A stretch of 64,000 bases of DNA from Rapidithrix thailandica (GTDB taxonomy: Bacteria > Bacteroidota > Bacteroidia > Cytophagales > Flammeovirgaceae): assembly GCF_039710355.1 (NCBI RefSeq), contig NZ_JBDKWZ010000011.1, positions 62,001 through 126,000 of the forward strand, written 5' to 3'. Within the stretch, counting starts at the first letter, position 1. Each line of letters begins with the position of its first letter. A program made the translations under genes and the position numbers. The notes beneath the pieces were generated by a model, which was not told the origin of the DNA, did not search any database, and was given only the letters and a program-made list of their open reading frames with translations. Positions 18,497 to 26,965 of the stretch are shown piece by piece.

Positions 18497-19546
18497 ATGT
18501 CAGAATTACAAACATTTCAATTACCTGAATCTATTAAAGGCACGTATTCAGACAGGTTTTTGGCAAAAGAAATGATTAATGCTTGGAGAACAGATGGCAT
18601 TTTTCAAGTGGAAATAAACAAATTTGTAAGTCAGAAAACCCAAGCCGCTTTTGATGCCAGCAGGCGTTTTTTTCGATTGCCGATGGCACTCAAATCACAA
18701 TGTATAAGCGATCTTTCCTATGCAGGGTATATTGCCTCCGGTGAAGAAATCACTGCGGGGAAGGCTGACTTTTCCGAAATTTTTACAGTATGCCGGGATA
18801 TCCCTTGCAATGATCCCCGGGTCCGTGAAAAGTGGCCTTGCCATGGACCGGTACCTTGGCCTGATGAAAGGTACCAAGAAAGTATGAAAGCCTATATGGA
18901 GGAAGCAGGTGCAATTGGTGAAAAACTATTACAACTGGTTGCTCTCGGATTACAATTGGATATTAACCATTTTACCACATTGACAGATGGAGGTTGGCAT
19001 CATATGCGGGTGCTGCGCTTCCCTGAAGAGTCCTCTAAAAAATCGACTAGAGGAATCGGGGCTCACACAGATTATGGTTTATTGGTGATTGCCGCCCAGG
19101 ACGAAGTCGGAGGGTTGTTCGTACGGCCTCCGGTAGAAGGGGAGCCTCGAAATCGAAATTGGTTGCCTACGGAAAGCACTGCTGGTATGTATGAGCAGGA
19201 AGAGCCTTGGGTTTTTGTAAAGCCCGTTCCCAATGTGTTGACCGTATTTCCCGGGGATATCCTTCAATTTATAACGAATGGTTATCTACTTTCCACTCCT
19301 CATAAAGTAAAACTGCACCCCTCCAAAGAACGCTTTGCCCTTGCGTATTTTCATGAACCCAATTTCGAAGCTTACGCTAAGCCAGTAGGCAGTTTGAATA
19401 GTGAAGAATATATCCATTACGGAGAGCACTTTACGAATATGTTTATGAGGTGCTATCCAGACCGGGTTACTACCCAACGGATTGAAAAGGAGGGGCGTTT
19501 GGCCGTTTTACAAAAAATGAAGAGCCGGGAAGTCGAATCCATCTAA
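18497..19546 (+). CDS. efe: Ethylene-forming enzyme homologue (2-oxoglutarate/Fe(II) oxygenase)
   Basis: 349 residues, against 350 for the Pseudomonas savastanoi enzyme that I recall. The two align end to end with almost no gaps. Shared runs include YIASGEEITAGK (conservative changes), WPCHGPVPWP, DGWHHMRVLRF (GGWHHMRVLRF here), GIGAHTDYGLLVIAAQD, STPHKVKL, AYFHEPNFEA and HYGEHFTNMFMRCYPDR. The iron ligands are H190, D192 and H269; R279 should bind 2-oxoglutarate. The residues known to hold L-arginine in the Pseudomonas enzyme (E84, T86, Y193, R318 region, R171) are also kept. The known enzyme turns 2-oxoglutarate into ethylene plus CO2 and also hydroxylates L-arginine, releasing guanidine. 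General plant/fungal relatives of this fold lack these runs. The gene stands alone, with a long leader and its own terminator. Activity is inferred, not shown. Confidence 0.9.
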   Translation: MSELQTFQLPESIKGTYSDRFLAKEMINAWRTDGIFQVEINKFVSQKTQAAFDASRRFFRLPMALKSQCISDLSYAGYIASGEEITAGKADFSEIFTVCRDIPCNDPRVREKWPCHGPVPWPDERYQESMKAYMEEAGAIGEKLLQLVALGLQLDINHFTTLTDGGWHHMRVLRFPEESSKKSTRGIGAHTDYGLLVIAAQDEVGGLFVRPPVEGEPRNRNWLPTESTAGMYEQEEPWVFVKPVPNVLTVFPGDILQFITNGYLLSTPHKVKLHPSKERFALAYFHEPNFEAYAKPVGSLNSEEYIHYGEHFTNMFMRCYPDRVTTQRIEKEGRLAVLQKMKSREVESI

Positions 19547-19567
19547 CCTTCACGAAGAAGTAAATTA

Positions 19568-19609
19568 AGAGAAGCGAACAGGGGCTACCTGTTTTGCTTC
19601 TCTTTTTTT
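19568..19609 (+). terminator. Intrinsic terminator of the ethylene-forming-enzyme gene
   Basis: Stem AGAGAAGC (19568-19575) with GCTTCTCT (19596-19603), extended inside by ACAGG/CCTGT, followed by a T7 run. Confidence 0.85.
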
Positions 19610-19700
19610 AAGGATAAAAAGGCAACTGTTTCAATAGAGAAAATACTAATCTTGGCTTTATGAAACTGGTTTTGGTCCAAGTACAGAAAGTCATTTTCTG

Positions 19701-20279
19701 TCAATTGGCAATAGATTTTTGTTTAGACCGGAAGTCACTGATTACTTCATAAGTCTCTTTGGTAAAGGGGATAATAAAATGATCTTCTTTGGGCTTCGGA
19801 AGACCGAAACCAAGGGAAAGGGCAAGCCAGCTCAATTTGTCTTGATGGTGGGTTTTGCCAATGTACAAATAATAATTTTTAGACTGGGCATTAGAGGGTA
19901 ATTGATGGATGGATAATTCATGTAAAGAGTGTATTTCTTCAAAAAATGTCCCGAAAATTCTGATTTCTACGATAGAGAAGTATTCAATATCTTTCCAGGG
20001 TATATGAATCCTTTTGAAGGATACTCCATCCTTATCAATAAGAAACTTTTCTTTAAATATTCCAAGGTAGTACTTAATCCCTATCCAAATAGAAAAGATG
20101 TTTCCTAACAATATAATTATATTATAAAAAGAGTCTATTTGCAGATACTCTTTCATTGAAGGGAATAGTAGTTTAAAGGCCCCCATCAAAAGTGAATGGA
20201 GTAGTATAAACCCTGCTGCAAATAGTATTACGATAAATCTCTTAGGTAATCTGGGTGTTTTGTATTCGGTTATTTTCAT
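19701..20279 (-). CDS. Membrane protein with PH-like cytoplasmic domain, unknown function
   Basis: 192 residues. Two membrane helices (about 14-36 and 50-72) at the N-terminus are followed by a soluble domain of about 110 residues. Its strand pattern (LIDKDGVSFKRIHIPWKDIEYFSIVEIR) resembles bacterial PH-like domains fused to membrane anchors. No enzyme motif is visible. It sits in a patch of small poorly known genes and converges on the ethylene-forming-enzyme gene. Function not assigned. Confidence 0.7.
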   Translation of the reverse strand: MKITEYKTPRLPKRFIVILFAAGFILLHSLLMGAFKLLFPSMKEYLQIDSFYNIIILLGNIFSIWIGIKYYLGIFKEKFLIDKDGVSFKRIHIPWKDIEYFSIVEIRIFGTFFEEIHSLHELSIHQLPSNAQSKNYYLYIGKTHHQDKLSWLALSLGFGLPKPKEDHFIIPFTKETYEVISDFRSKQKSIAN

Positions 20280-20430
20280 TAGTGTGGTTTGTTTAAATGA
20301 TATCTTTAATTGCTTGTCGACCGGAGTATTATAGAATAAGCCGAATCAGCCTTCTTATTAATTTCCATAGAGTCATCTTATTAAATCACTTTCCAGGGTA
20401 GGTGATGCTTTGGTTACTCAAAATTATCCT

Positions 20431-21150
20431 TTACTTAAAGGGAAGATCAATGTATACGCTGCATTTTTTGAGTTGGCCGGAAAGTAGTTGTTGACATTCA
20501 ACAAGGAGTTCGTCTAAGTCAAAGCCTTGAATGGCTCTACCGATTAGAAAAGAACAAGTGTATTCTTGCCAACTTTTACCTTTACTCCAAACAACTTCCA
20601 CACATTTGTTCAAATAGTCATTGGTTTGTTCTTCGGTAAGGTAACCTAACCAAAAACACCATTTTGCCAGATTTACCGCTCTGCAAATATCCCATGCATA
20701 TGTAGATGCTATTTTTCTTACATTTTCAACGGGTAATTCCAAACCCTTGGCAATCTCTACAAAGACAGTTCTTAAACCTTGGTGTTCTTTGCAATGTAAT
20801 AGTAGCTGGTCATATTCTTGGCTTCTTTCCAGCCGGACCAAACCATTAAGGACTTCAAGAGCTTCTTTTGTATTTGTAATTCCCCATTGTTCTTTCAATC
20901 CGTATTCGTATTTATCCAAACGGGAATTAGGAATCAGGGATAAAATGTCTTCTGACCGGGTATATGCCAGGATAGCTCCATAAGCCAAAGCTTTTTTTTG
21001 ATTCGGATTTAATGGCTTTCCGGAAAACCGTTGTTTAAAATCGTCTATTTGTTTTGCTTTTCTCTTTTTCATCATCTGATTTAACCTTAAGAGATATACA
21101 ATAAAAGCAATTGCAATGGCTGAAATAATGTAATATGTATTGGTATTCAT
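20431..21150 (-). CDS. DUF1266 domain-containing protein with N-terminal membrane anchor
   Basis: 239 residues. One N-terminal membrane helix (about 6-20) and a basic linker (MMKKRKAKQ) lead into a DUF1266 domain: a helical module with LKEQWGITNTKEALEVLNGL and a Trp-rich WDICRAVNLAKWCFWLGYL. The family is widespread but has no established role; it appears often in accessory regions next to effector or immunity-like genes. Copy 1 of the short mobile repeat lies 30 bp upstream of the start, so the promoter region may be affected. Confidence 0.75.
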   Translation of the reverse strand: MNTNTYYIISAIAIAFIVYLLRLNQMMKKRKAKQIDDFKQRFSGKPLNPNQKKALAYGAILAYTRSEDILSLIPNSRLDKYEYGLKEQWGITNTKEALEVLNGLVRLERSQEYDQLLLHCKEHQGLRTVFVEIAKGLELPVENVRKIASTYAWDICRAVNLAKWCFWLGYLTEEQTNDYLNKCVEVVWSKGKSWQEYTCSFLIGRAIQGFDLDELLVECQQLLSGQLKKCSVYIDLPFK

Positions 21151-21180
21151 GGTGTTTTGAAGTAATATTGATTAGTTATA

Positions 21181-21339
21181 GAAGTGAATTAACCTTTTTC
21201 TTTTTCCTAAAAAGTGTTTCAAAAAGGCCTCCTCTGTGTTACTTTTTTACAATAGCTTTGGCTATTCTTTTTAAAAAGTGCCTTGATGAGCCGATTTTGA
21301 TTCCATTTTCGGTCAAAAATTATACGTTTAAACCACTTC
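21181..21339 (-). mobile_element. MITE-like repeat, copy 1
   Basis: 159 bp, minus orientation relative to copies 3 and 4. The ends are GAAGTGAATTAACC on the left and the complement of GAAGTGGTTTAAA on the right, so both ends start GAAGTG. The flanking bases repeat ATA on each side (21178-21180 and 21340-21342), a possible 3-bp target duplication. The inner core shared by all copies includes GTAACAC(A/G)GAGGAGG and AATCGGCTCATCAAGGCAC on the complementary strand. Copies 1 and 2 share an internal AATAGC-TTTG-GCTATT hairpin absent from copies 3 and 4. No coding capacity. Confidence 0.8.
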
Positions 21340-21565
21340 ATAGTAAACAAAAGTATAATCCCGCCAAATGCTCATTGACGGCGAGCTAATAAGTAGCAAC
21401 TGAAAGTCCCAAAATCAGCAACTAGTAAATAACAAAACGGGTGCTCTTTGGTAGTAGTAGAAGGGATATGTCGAGTATCCCCCTTCAGATAAAGTAGATA
21501 GTATGATTCCGGGTCAAATGGAAAAGACCCCGGTAAAAAAAATATGCTAACAGCTAAAACAGGAG

Positions 21566-21829
21566 TTAATTTTTGAAGGTGTCACGTACTTGTTTAATTC
21601 CGGAAATGAGCGTGATGATTCCTACAGCTTCACATAAAGCTAACAAGGTATATTTCCCACCTAAATCATATAATCGCTCTGCTAATCGCGGCAACCTAAC
21701 CTCTATTCCGGCATCTTCTTTTGCTTTGATTTTAAAGAAGATATAGAGTCCGAAGAGGATTACAACGACTCCTATAATGAGAAGCCAAAGAGCATTTTGC
21801 TTTTCAAGTAGTTTCTTTAGTTTGTCCAT
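21566..21829 (-). CDS. Small two-helix membrane protein, unknown
   Basis: 87 residues. A basic start (MDKLKKLLEKQN) leads to a membrane helix (about 13-33), a short charged loop and a second hydrophobic stretch (about 58-78). No family recognised. It lies between two MITE-like copies. The codon pattern and the regular helix-loop-helix profile support it being real. Confidence 0.6.
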   Translation of the reverse strand: MDKLKKLLEKQNALWLLIIGVVVILFGLYIFFKIKAKEDAGIEVRLPRLAERLYDLGGKYTLLALCEAVGIITLISGIKQVRDTFKN

Positions 21830-22042
21830 AAGAGATTGGCTTTAATTGAATTCTTTTGAAGTAATCTAGCTTGTATTACGTAAAAAAAATAAATCCATTT
21901 GTAAAGAATGGAGAACTTAGTAAGAGTAAGTTACTCTCCCCAAATTTAGTTATATCTTTAAATTATCCAATTTTTCTGATTGCTTTTTATTAGCTTAATA
22001 TGGGTATGTGTATTTTTGGGAGAGAGTTAGGTATTAATAATT

Positions 22043-22399
22043 ATGACAGACAATTCTTATACAGAAGAACTCTCAAAAAATGAAGTTCTAGAAACAGGAG
22101 CTACCCGGTATGATAAGTTTTAATAAGAAAGGAGATGAATATTATCATGAGAAAAATATGTATGACGAAAAAGAACTAGGGTGGACTACTTTAATTGATT
22201 TTGACGGTTATGAAGTGAATTAACCTTTTTCTTTTTCCTGAAAAGTGTTTCAAAAAGGCCTCCTCTGTGTTACTTTTTTCAACAATAGCTTTGGCTATTC
22301 TTTTCAAAAAGTGCCTTAATGAGCCGATTTTGATTCCGTGTTCGATCAAAAACTATAAATGTAAACCACTTCTATTTTAGAAAAACAGATGAAAATTAA
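22043..22399 (+). pseudogene. Small acidic protein gene broken by a frameshift and by a MITE-like insertion
   Basis: From the ATG at 22043 the frame reads 26 codons (MTDNSYTEELSKNEVLETGA then TRYDKF) and stops at 22121 after a T4 run. Removing one T joins it to NKKGDEYYHEKNMYDEKELG and on to WTTLIDFDGY. There repeat copy 2 (22212-22372) begins and supplies an early stop. Deleting the element and one copy of the flanking TAT restores FRKTDEN and a TAA at 22397. The rebuilt gene would encode about 63 hydrophilic residues. Family unknown. Two independent lesions mark it as dead. Confidence 0.55.
22212..22372 (-). mobile_element. MITE-like repeat, copy 2
   Basis: 161 bp, same orientation as copy 1 and closely similar to it. 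The termini are GAAGTGAATTAACC and the complement of GAAGTGGTTTACA. It is flanked by TAT on both sides (22209-22211, 22373-22375). It interrupts the small ORF described at 22043, which gives direct evidence of insertion. Confidence 0.85.
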
Positions 22400-23074
22400 T
22401 GGAAGGTTTGTTAGGCCTATATTAATCAGTAGTTTATTTTCAAATTCAAGCAGAGAGTTATTTGAACGATGTTCAAGCGAGGTATGAAATCTTCATAAGA
22501 TAGAGAAAGCTATAAGCCCTTTTTAGAGTTTTATTTTGAATCAATGCTGTCCTAAATAAATCTGATAATTTTTATTGGGGAAATGTAAGTTTACTTACAG
22601 GGAAAAGGGATTGAAACGGGTTATATTCTTCACAAAGAATTTGGAGTATATTTTATGAGAAGGTTGAAGACTATCCAATTTGAGTTATGAGTTGATCCTG
22701 AATGAGCCTGATATTTGGAAGCCTTCAACTATTTGTCTTTCCGTATTCTCTACCTATCAAGGTATTAATTTAATTTTTCATGGTTTTTGGTTGTGTCACA
22801 AAAGTAAAAGGAATATTTAATAAAACAAGTTTTTGTTTGTTTTATTGAGTGCTGTTATTTGTTGAATCTCTCTTAGTGGATAGTGATTTTAATGGTAATT
22901 TATTGATTTTTAGATTATTGTTGTTGTTTGATGGGAATTAATAAACAAGTTGTATGAATGTTTATTATGGGGCAATACTCATATGGTAGTCGGGTATTAT
23001 TTGATGGTTTTGATTATGCGGTTCGTGTAAATAAATTCGTAGTTTGATTCAGAAATTAAAGATTGTAAAGAACC
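22400..23074. other. Accessory intergenic region, possible gene debris
   Basis: About 675 bp without an intact gene. A short open stretch near 22590-22690 reads LQGKGIETGYILHKEFGVYF before a stop and may be gene debris. A perfect 10-bp stem, AATAAAACAA/TTGTTTTATT, lies at 22819-22846 and looks like an AT-rich terminator. No promoter recognised for the gene at 23075. Confidence 0.4.
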
Positions 23075-23530
23075 ATGGAAGAAACTCAGCCCGCTTTATA
23101 TTATGAATACTTGTTCGCTATGGACGAACATACGGTATTAGTTGCCAGTCTCATACTATTCTTAGCATCCTTGACCCAACCTGCATTTTATATTGACCGA
23201 GAAGACAAAGGTGCTTGGTCAAACTCCATCGGGCTGGTACTAACTGGTTGGATGGGGGCATTGATGGGAGGGGGCAGTGCTTTAGCGTGGTTTGCCAACC
23301 CTCTTATTTTTCTGGCCTGGATTTTTACGTTTAAATACGAAATCGTACCTGTTATATTAAGTGTAATTGCTTCTGCTTTAGCACTTTCTTTTTTACTGTT
23401 CGATAAGGTGATTTCCAGTGAAGCTCCTGTTTATTCTAAAATCACACATTACAAAGCCGGATATTGGTTTTGGGTATTGAGTATACTGGTGTATACGATC
23501 GGGATGGTGTATTTAAGATGCTTGGTGTAA
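23075..23530 (+). CDS. Small integral membrane protein, unknown
   Basis: 151 residues with four likely membrane helices (about 21-40, 52-75, 80-110 and 128-148). The loop between the first two helices is acidic (YIDREDKGAWSN). Gly-rich GWMGALMGGGSALAW lies in the second helix. No transporter or enzyme motif recognised. It is a single gene, converging on the HMA-like gene over a shared hairpin. Confidence 0.7.
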   Translation: MEETQPALYYEYLFAMDEHTVLVASLILFLASLTQPAFYIDREDKGAWSNSIGLVLTGWMGALMGGGSALAWFANPLIFLAWIFTFKYEIVPVILSVIASALALSFLLFDKVISSEAPVYSKITHYKAGYWFWVLSILVYTIGMVYLRCLV

Positions 23531-23579
23531 TGAGTAATCGGTTGGAATTTGGAAAGTTTGTGATATAAAATGAATGTGA

Positions 23580-23604
23580 GGCCTTAGTATAGATGACTAA
23601 GGCC
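23580..23604. terminator. Bidirectional hairpin between convergent genes
   Basis: A 9-bp perfect stem, GGCCTTAGT (23580-23588) with ACTAAGGCC (23596-23604), and a 7-nt loop, placed between the stops of the genes at 23530 (+) and 23616 (-). T runs are modest on both sides. Confidence 0.65.
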
Positions 23605-23615
23605 AGTTGGCGTTT

Positions 23616-23858
23616 TTAAAAGCATTTGTCTTCCAGTTCTTCACATTGATAACCTAACGCTTTGATAGAATGGATGACCTCGTTGAGGTTGGCGCCCTCA
23701 CTAACAACCCGGAGTATACGATCGCAATCTTCCAAGTCAGTGTTCCACTCTATCACACCTGGTAAATGATCTAGTGGAAGCTTTACCGGTACTTTTTCCG
23801 GTAAATTCGTGCGAAATACAAATACTTCTTTTTTCGTAGTGATTGACTGAATTCTCAT
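23616..23858 (-). CDS. HMA-like small protein lacking the metal-binding cysteines
   Basis: 80 residues from the ATG at 23858; an ATG at 23870 would add four residues. The order strand-helix-strand-strand-helix-strand (VFVFRTNLPEKVPVKLPLDHL, GVIEWNTDLEDCDRILRVVS, LNEVIHSIKALGYQCEEL) is that of heavy-metal-associated domains. The CxxC pair that binds Cu or Zn is absent: the equivalent loop reads TNLPEK. Similar short HMA-like proteins are frequent in Bacteroidota, with no proven role. Metal binding is therefore doubtful. Confidence 0.65.
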   Translation of the reverse strand: MRIQSITTKKEVFVFRTNLPEKVPVKLPLDHLPGVIEWNTDLEDCDRILRVVSEGANLNEVIHSIKALGYQCEELEDKCF

Positions 23859-24093
23859 AGCTTCGTACATTAAAGCAAATCAAACTTATTTTTCTTTTGG
23901 CTAAAGAACCCCCCATTACTGACAACCCTATGTCATTGACTGTTTGGAATTTCAAAAAAATCTTTTTGGGTTGATAAACAACCAAGCCATAAGCTCTCAA
24001 AAACAATTTCACAAACTAAATGTTACCCTGATACAGTATACAATGAGGTATTAGTTTTTCTTAATCGGATGGTAATAACTATAGAGATATTTT

Positions 24094-25518
24094 ATGAAAA
24101 TTTTACTGACCGGTGTCACCGGGTATATTGGCATGCGTTTATTGCCGGTTTTACTTGAGAAAGGGCATCATGTTGTTTGTTGTGTCAGAGATGGGAAACG
24201 CTTTGAGTTTGCCTACGAATTTCCCCACCGTTTACAAGTGATTGAAGTAAATTTTTTGGATACTTCTTCGCTTGGTCGTATTCCCGATGATATTGATGTG
24301 GCTTATTACCTCATCCATTCTATGGCTGCATCTACCCATCGCTTCAAAGATTTGGAAATGGAATGTGCTCAAAATTTCAAAGCATATGTAGAGAATACTC
24401 GTGCAAAGCAAGTCATCTACCTTAGTGGGATTGTTAATGAGCAAAAATTATCCCCGCATTTGGAGTCTAGGAAGGGTGTGGAAAATATGCTCAAGTCAAA
24501 GCATTACCACCTTACCGTATTAAGGGCCGGAATTATTGTCGGATCCGGAAGTGCTTCGTTTGAAATTATTCGTGATTTGGTGGAAAAATTACCCATTATG
24601 GTTGCGCCTAAATGGCTGAACACCCGGTCCCAGCCAATTGCCATTCGAAATGTCATCCAGTACTTGGAAGGGGTACTTCTGTTGGAAAAAGCGTACGATC
24701 AAAGATTTGATATCGGCGGTCCTGAAGTACTTACCTATAAGCAAATGCTTATGACTTTTGCCCGGATTCGGCAGCTGAAACGCTTGATTTTTACACTGCC
24801 TGTTTTGACCCCGAAATTGTCCTCCTACTGGTTGTATTTTGTAACTTCTACTACGTATAAGTTAGCGGTCAATTTGGTGGATAGTATGCGGGTGGAAGTG
24901 GTCTGTAAAAACAACCCCTTAACAGCGTGCTTGCATTTGCATTTATTGACTTATGAAGAAGCGGTCCGTTTGGCATTTGACAAGATCGAACAACAGGAAG
25001 TACTTTCTAGTTGGACGGATGCGCTTTCCCAAAGTTCCATGGAAGCAAAGTGGGGCCGGTTGATGAAAGTCCCTTCCTTTGGTTGCTTAAAAGATATGAG
25101 ATCTTACCCGGTGCACAATCAAGAACGTACCCTTCAAAAGATTTGGTCAATAGGAGGGGGAAACGGATGGTATTATGCTCAGTGGTTGTGGGAGTTAAGG
25201 GGCCTGCTGGATAAAATACTTGGAGGAGTCGGATTGCGGAGAGGGCGCAAAAACCAAGCAACTCTCAAACCCGGGGATACATTGGACTTTTGGCGGGTAA
25301 TCCATGCCTCCAAAGCCGAAAAACGCCTTTTGTTGTATGCCGAGATGAAATTGCCGGGAGAGGCCTGGTTGGAATTTTACCTTCGTGAAGATAAATTGTA
25401 CCAAATTGCCACCTTCAGACCCAAAGGAGTTTGGGGAAGAATCTATTGGTATGTATTACTTCCCGTGCATCATTTTATGTTTAAAGGAATGGTCAAACGT
25501 ATGGCCCTGGAAGAGTAA
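24094..25518 (+). CDS. NAD(P)-binding SDR-family oxidoreductase with DUF2867
   Basis: 474 residues. The N-terminal Rossmann domain opens with MKILLTGVTGYIGMRLLPVL (the TGxxGYIG nucleotide-binding turn), and its SxxVxxK region reads YLSGIVNEQKLSPHLESR rather than a full YxxxK, placing it with the atypical/NmrA-like SDRs. From about residue 310 a DUF2867 domain begins (VHNQERTLQKIWSIGG, LWELRGLLDKILGG, DFWRVIHASKAEKRLLLYAEMKLPGEAWLEF). The SDR-DUF2867 fusion is common in bacteria, but its substrate is not established. It is a single gene with no clear promoter. Confidence 0.88.
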   Translation: MKILLTGVTGYIGMRLLPVLLEKGHHVVCCVRDGKRFEFAYEFPHRLQVIEVNFLDTSSLGRIPDDIDVAYYLIHSMAASTHRFKDLEMECAQNFKAYVENTRAKQVIYLSGIVNEQKLSPHLESRKGVENMLKSKHYHLTVLRAGIIVGSGSASFEIIRDLVEKLPIMVAPKWLNTRSQPIAIRNVIQYLEGVLLLEKAYDQRFDIGGPEVLTYKQMLMTFARIRQLKRLIFTLPVLTPKLSSYWLYFVTSTTYKLAVNLVDSMRVEVVCKNNPLTACLHLHLLTYEEAVRLAFDKIEQQEVLSSWTDALSQSSMEAKWGRLMKVPSFGCLKDMRSYPVHNQERTLQKIWSIGGGNGWYYAQWLWELRGLLDKILGGVGLRRGRKNQATLKPGDTLDFWRVIHASKAEKRLLLYAEMKLPGEAWLEFYLREDKLYQIATFRPKGVWGRIYWYVLLPVHHFMFKGMVKRMALEE

Positions 25519-25876
25519 TCATCAAAAATACAGGCCATTGTGAATGATTCTAAATGTTCAAAATAAGAAATTTCCCTACATTTATCAGTTCATAACAAGT
25601 TGTACAATTTTTAAGTGGTTTTTTCCTAAAAAAAGTAGTCTAATCAGTAATAGAGGCTAATTAGGATGGGTTTTTTGTTTGAATGGGTAAAAGCCTTGAA
25701 GAAAAAAGTTAAAAATATTGTAAAAAAGTTACACTTAAATGGTTATTTTTTAGTAGTTTAGAATTGGCTAAACTCAATAACCTTAAAACGGTATTCTCAA
25801 AAAGATTTGGAGGCATGCTTTGAGGAAGAGCATATTACCTTACAACCTTTACTTTTATTGCGTCAAATTACTCAAA
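25519..25876. other. Intergenic leader of the kinase/regulator pair
   Basis: About 360 bp of AT-rich DNA with poly-T/poly-A patches. An in-frame upstream TTG (25820) would lengthen the kinase by 19 residues of poor quality, so I treat that part as leader. No convincing promoter or terminator. Confidence 0.4.
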
Positions 25877-26965
25877 ATGACTACCGAGTACAATACCAAC
25901 TATTTGAGGGCGGCTTTTTTTAACAAAGCACAAGAGTCTTTCGCTATTTTTGACAAAGACTTAAACCTGATCGATGTGAGTGAAGCCATTCTAGACTCAC
26001 TTCAACTGCAAAGAGAGCAGATTATAGGAAAAAACATCTGCGAACTAAGTCCCGGCATTGATGAAACAGAACAGTACTCCATGTACCGGAACGTCATAAG
26101 GACGGGGAATTCTATTGTGATTAATAACGTACAGCTGCACCCGAAACTTGGAGGACATATTGCCAGGGTTCGGGCTTTTAAATTAGGGGAAGGCCTGGGC
26201 TTGGCAACCTTAAATATTACAAGCCTTAAGCAAGCTATTGACGAATTGAAGCTTGCCCGGTTAAATCTGGAAATTGCCAATGAGCATTTGGCGCAAAAAA
26301 ACCAGGAGTTGGAAGAATTCTCATTTATAGCGGCACATGATCTGAAAGCTCCGCTTACCAACCTACAAGGTTTGCTGAAAGTACTGGATGCCGGTGCAGT
26401 CATTAGCCAGGAAGGCAAGCCCGTTTTTGAAAAAGTACAGCGGGTTGTCCATTCGATGCGTACCAAACTCAACACATTGAACGATATTATTGCTTTAAAG
26501 GCTACTTTAAGAGAGCAAAAAGAAAAGGTGCATTTCGGTGAGGTGTTCAGCAAAATTATGCATGAAATTTCCGAGCAAATATCGGAAAGTGTTGTTGAGA
26601 TACATGCCGACTTTTCAGAATGCCCTTTTATACATTATAATCCGATTCAACTGCACAGTGTGTTGTACAACCTGACCATCAACGCTATCAAATACAGACA
26701 CCCGGAAAAACAGGCCTTTGTGAAAGTGAATACCTGTATTTCTCAAGGAAAAACCCTGTTGATCGTAAAGGATAATGGGTTAGGTTTTGATGAAATAAAA
26801 GATAAAGCAAAGCTTTTCAGGCTTTTTAAAAGGGTGCATTCTCATGTGGAAGGCTTGGGTATTGGGCTTTATATCGTCCGGTCGATTGTATATTCTCATG
26901 GGGGGAGTATAGAAGTAAACAGTAAGATCAACCAAGGCACTACTTTTAAGATTTATTTATCATGA
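25877..26965 (+). CDS. PAS-domain sensor histidine kinase
   Basis: 362 residues from the ATG at 25877. A PAS domain (about 10-120, FAIFDKDLNLIDVSEAILDS) leads into a helix (LARLNLEIANEHLAQKNQEL), then a HisKA segment with AAHDLKAPLTNLQG (phosphoacceptor His). The ATPase domain has an N-box NLTINAIKYRHP, a G1 box DNGLGFD and a G2 box GLGIGLYIVRSIVYSHGG. It is cytoplasmic and soluble. Its TGA overlaps the ATG of the next gene (ATGA), so it is translationally coupled to a CheY-like regulator, presumably its partner. Confidence 0.92.
   Translation: MTTEYNTNYLRAAFFNKAQESFAIFDKDLNLIDVSEAILDSLQLQREQIIGKNICELSPGIDETEQYSMYRNVIRTGNSIVINNVQLHPKLGGHIARVRAFKLGEGLGLATLNITSLKQAIDELKLARLNLEIANEHLAQKNQELEEFSFIAAHDLKAPLTNLQGLLKVLDAGAVISQEGKPVFEKVQRVVHSMRTKLNTLNDIIALKATLREQKEKVHFGEVFSKIMHEISEQISESVVEIHADFSECPFIHYNPIQLHSVLYNLTINAIKYRHPEKQAFVKVNTCISQGKTLLIVKDNGLGFDEIKDKAKLFRLFKRVHSHVEGLGIGLYIVRSIVYSHGGSIEVNSKINQGTTFKIYLS

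Noticed and set aside
21500..21540. CCGGGTC/GACCCCGG hairpin with A/T tract
   Set aside because: The tract is on the wrong side for a terminator of the minus-strand gene at 21566, and no plus-strand gene ends here.
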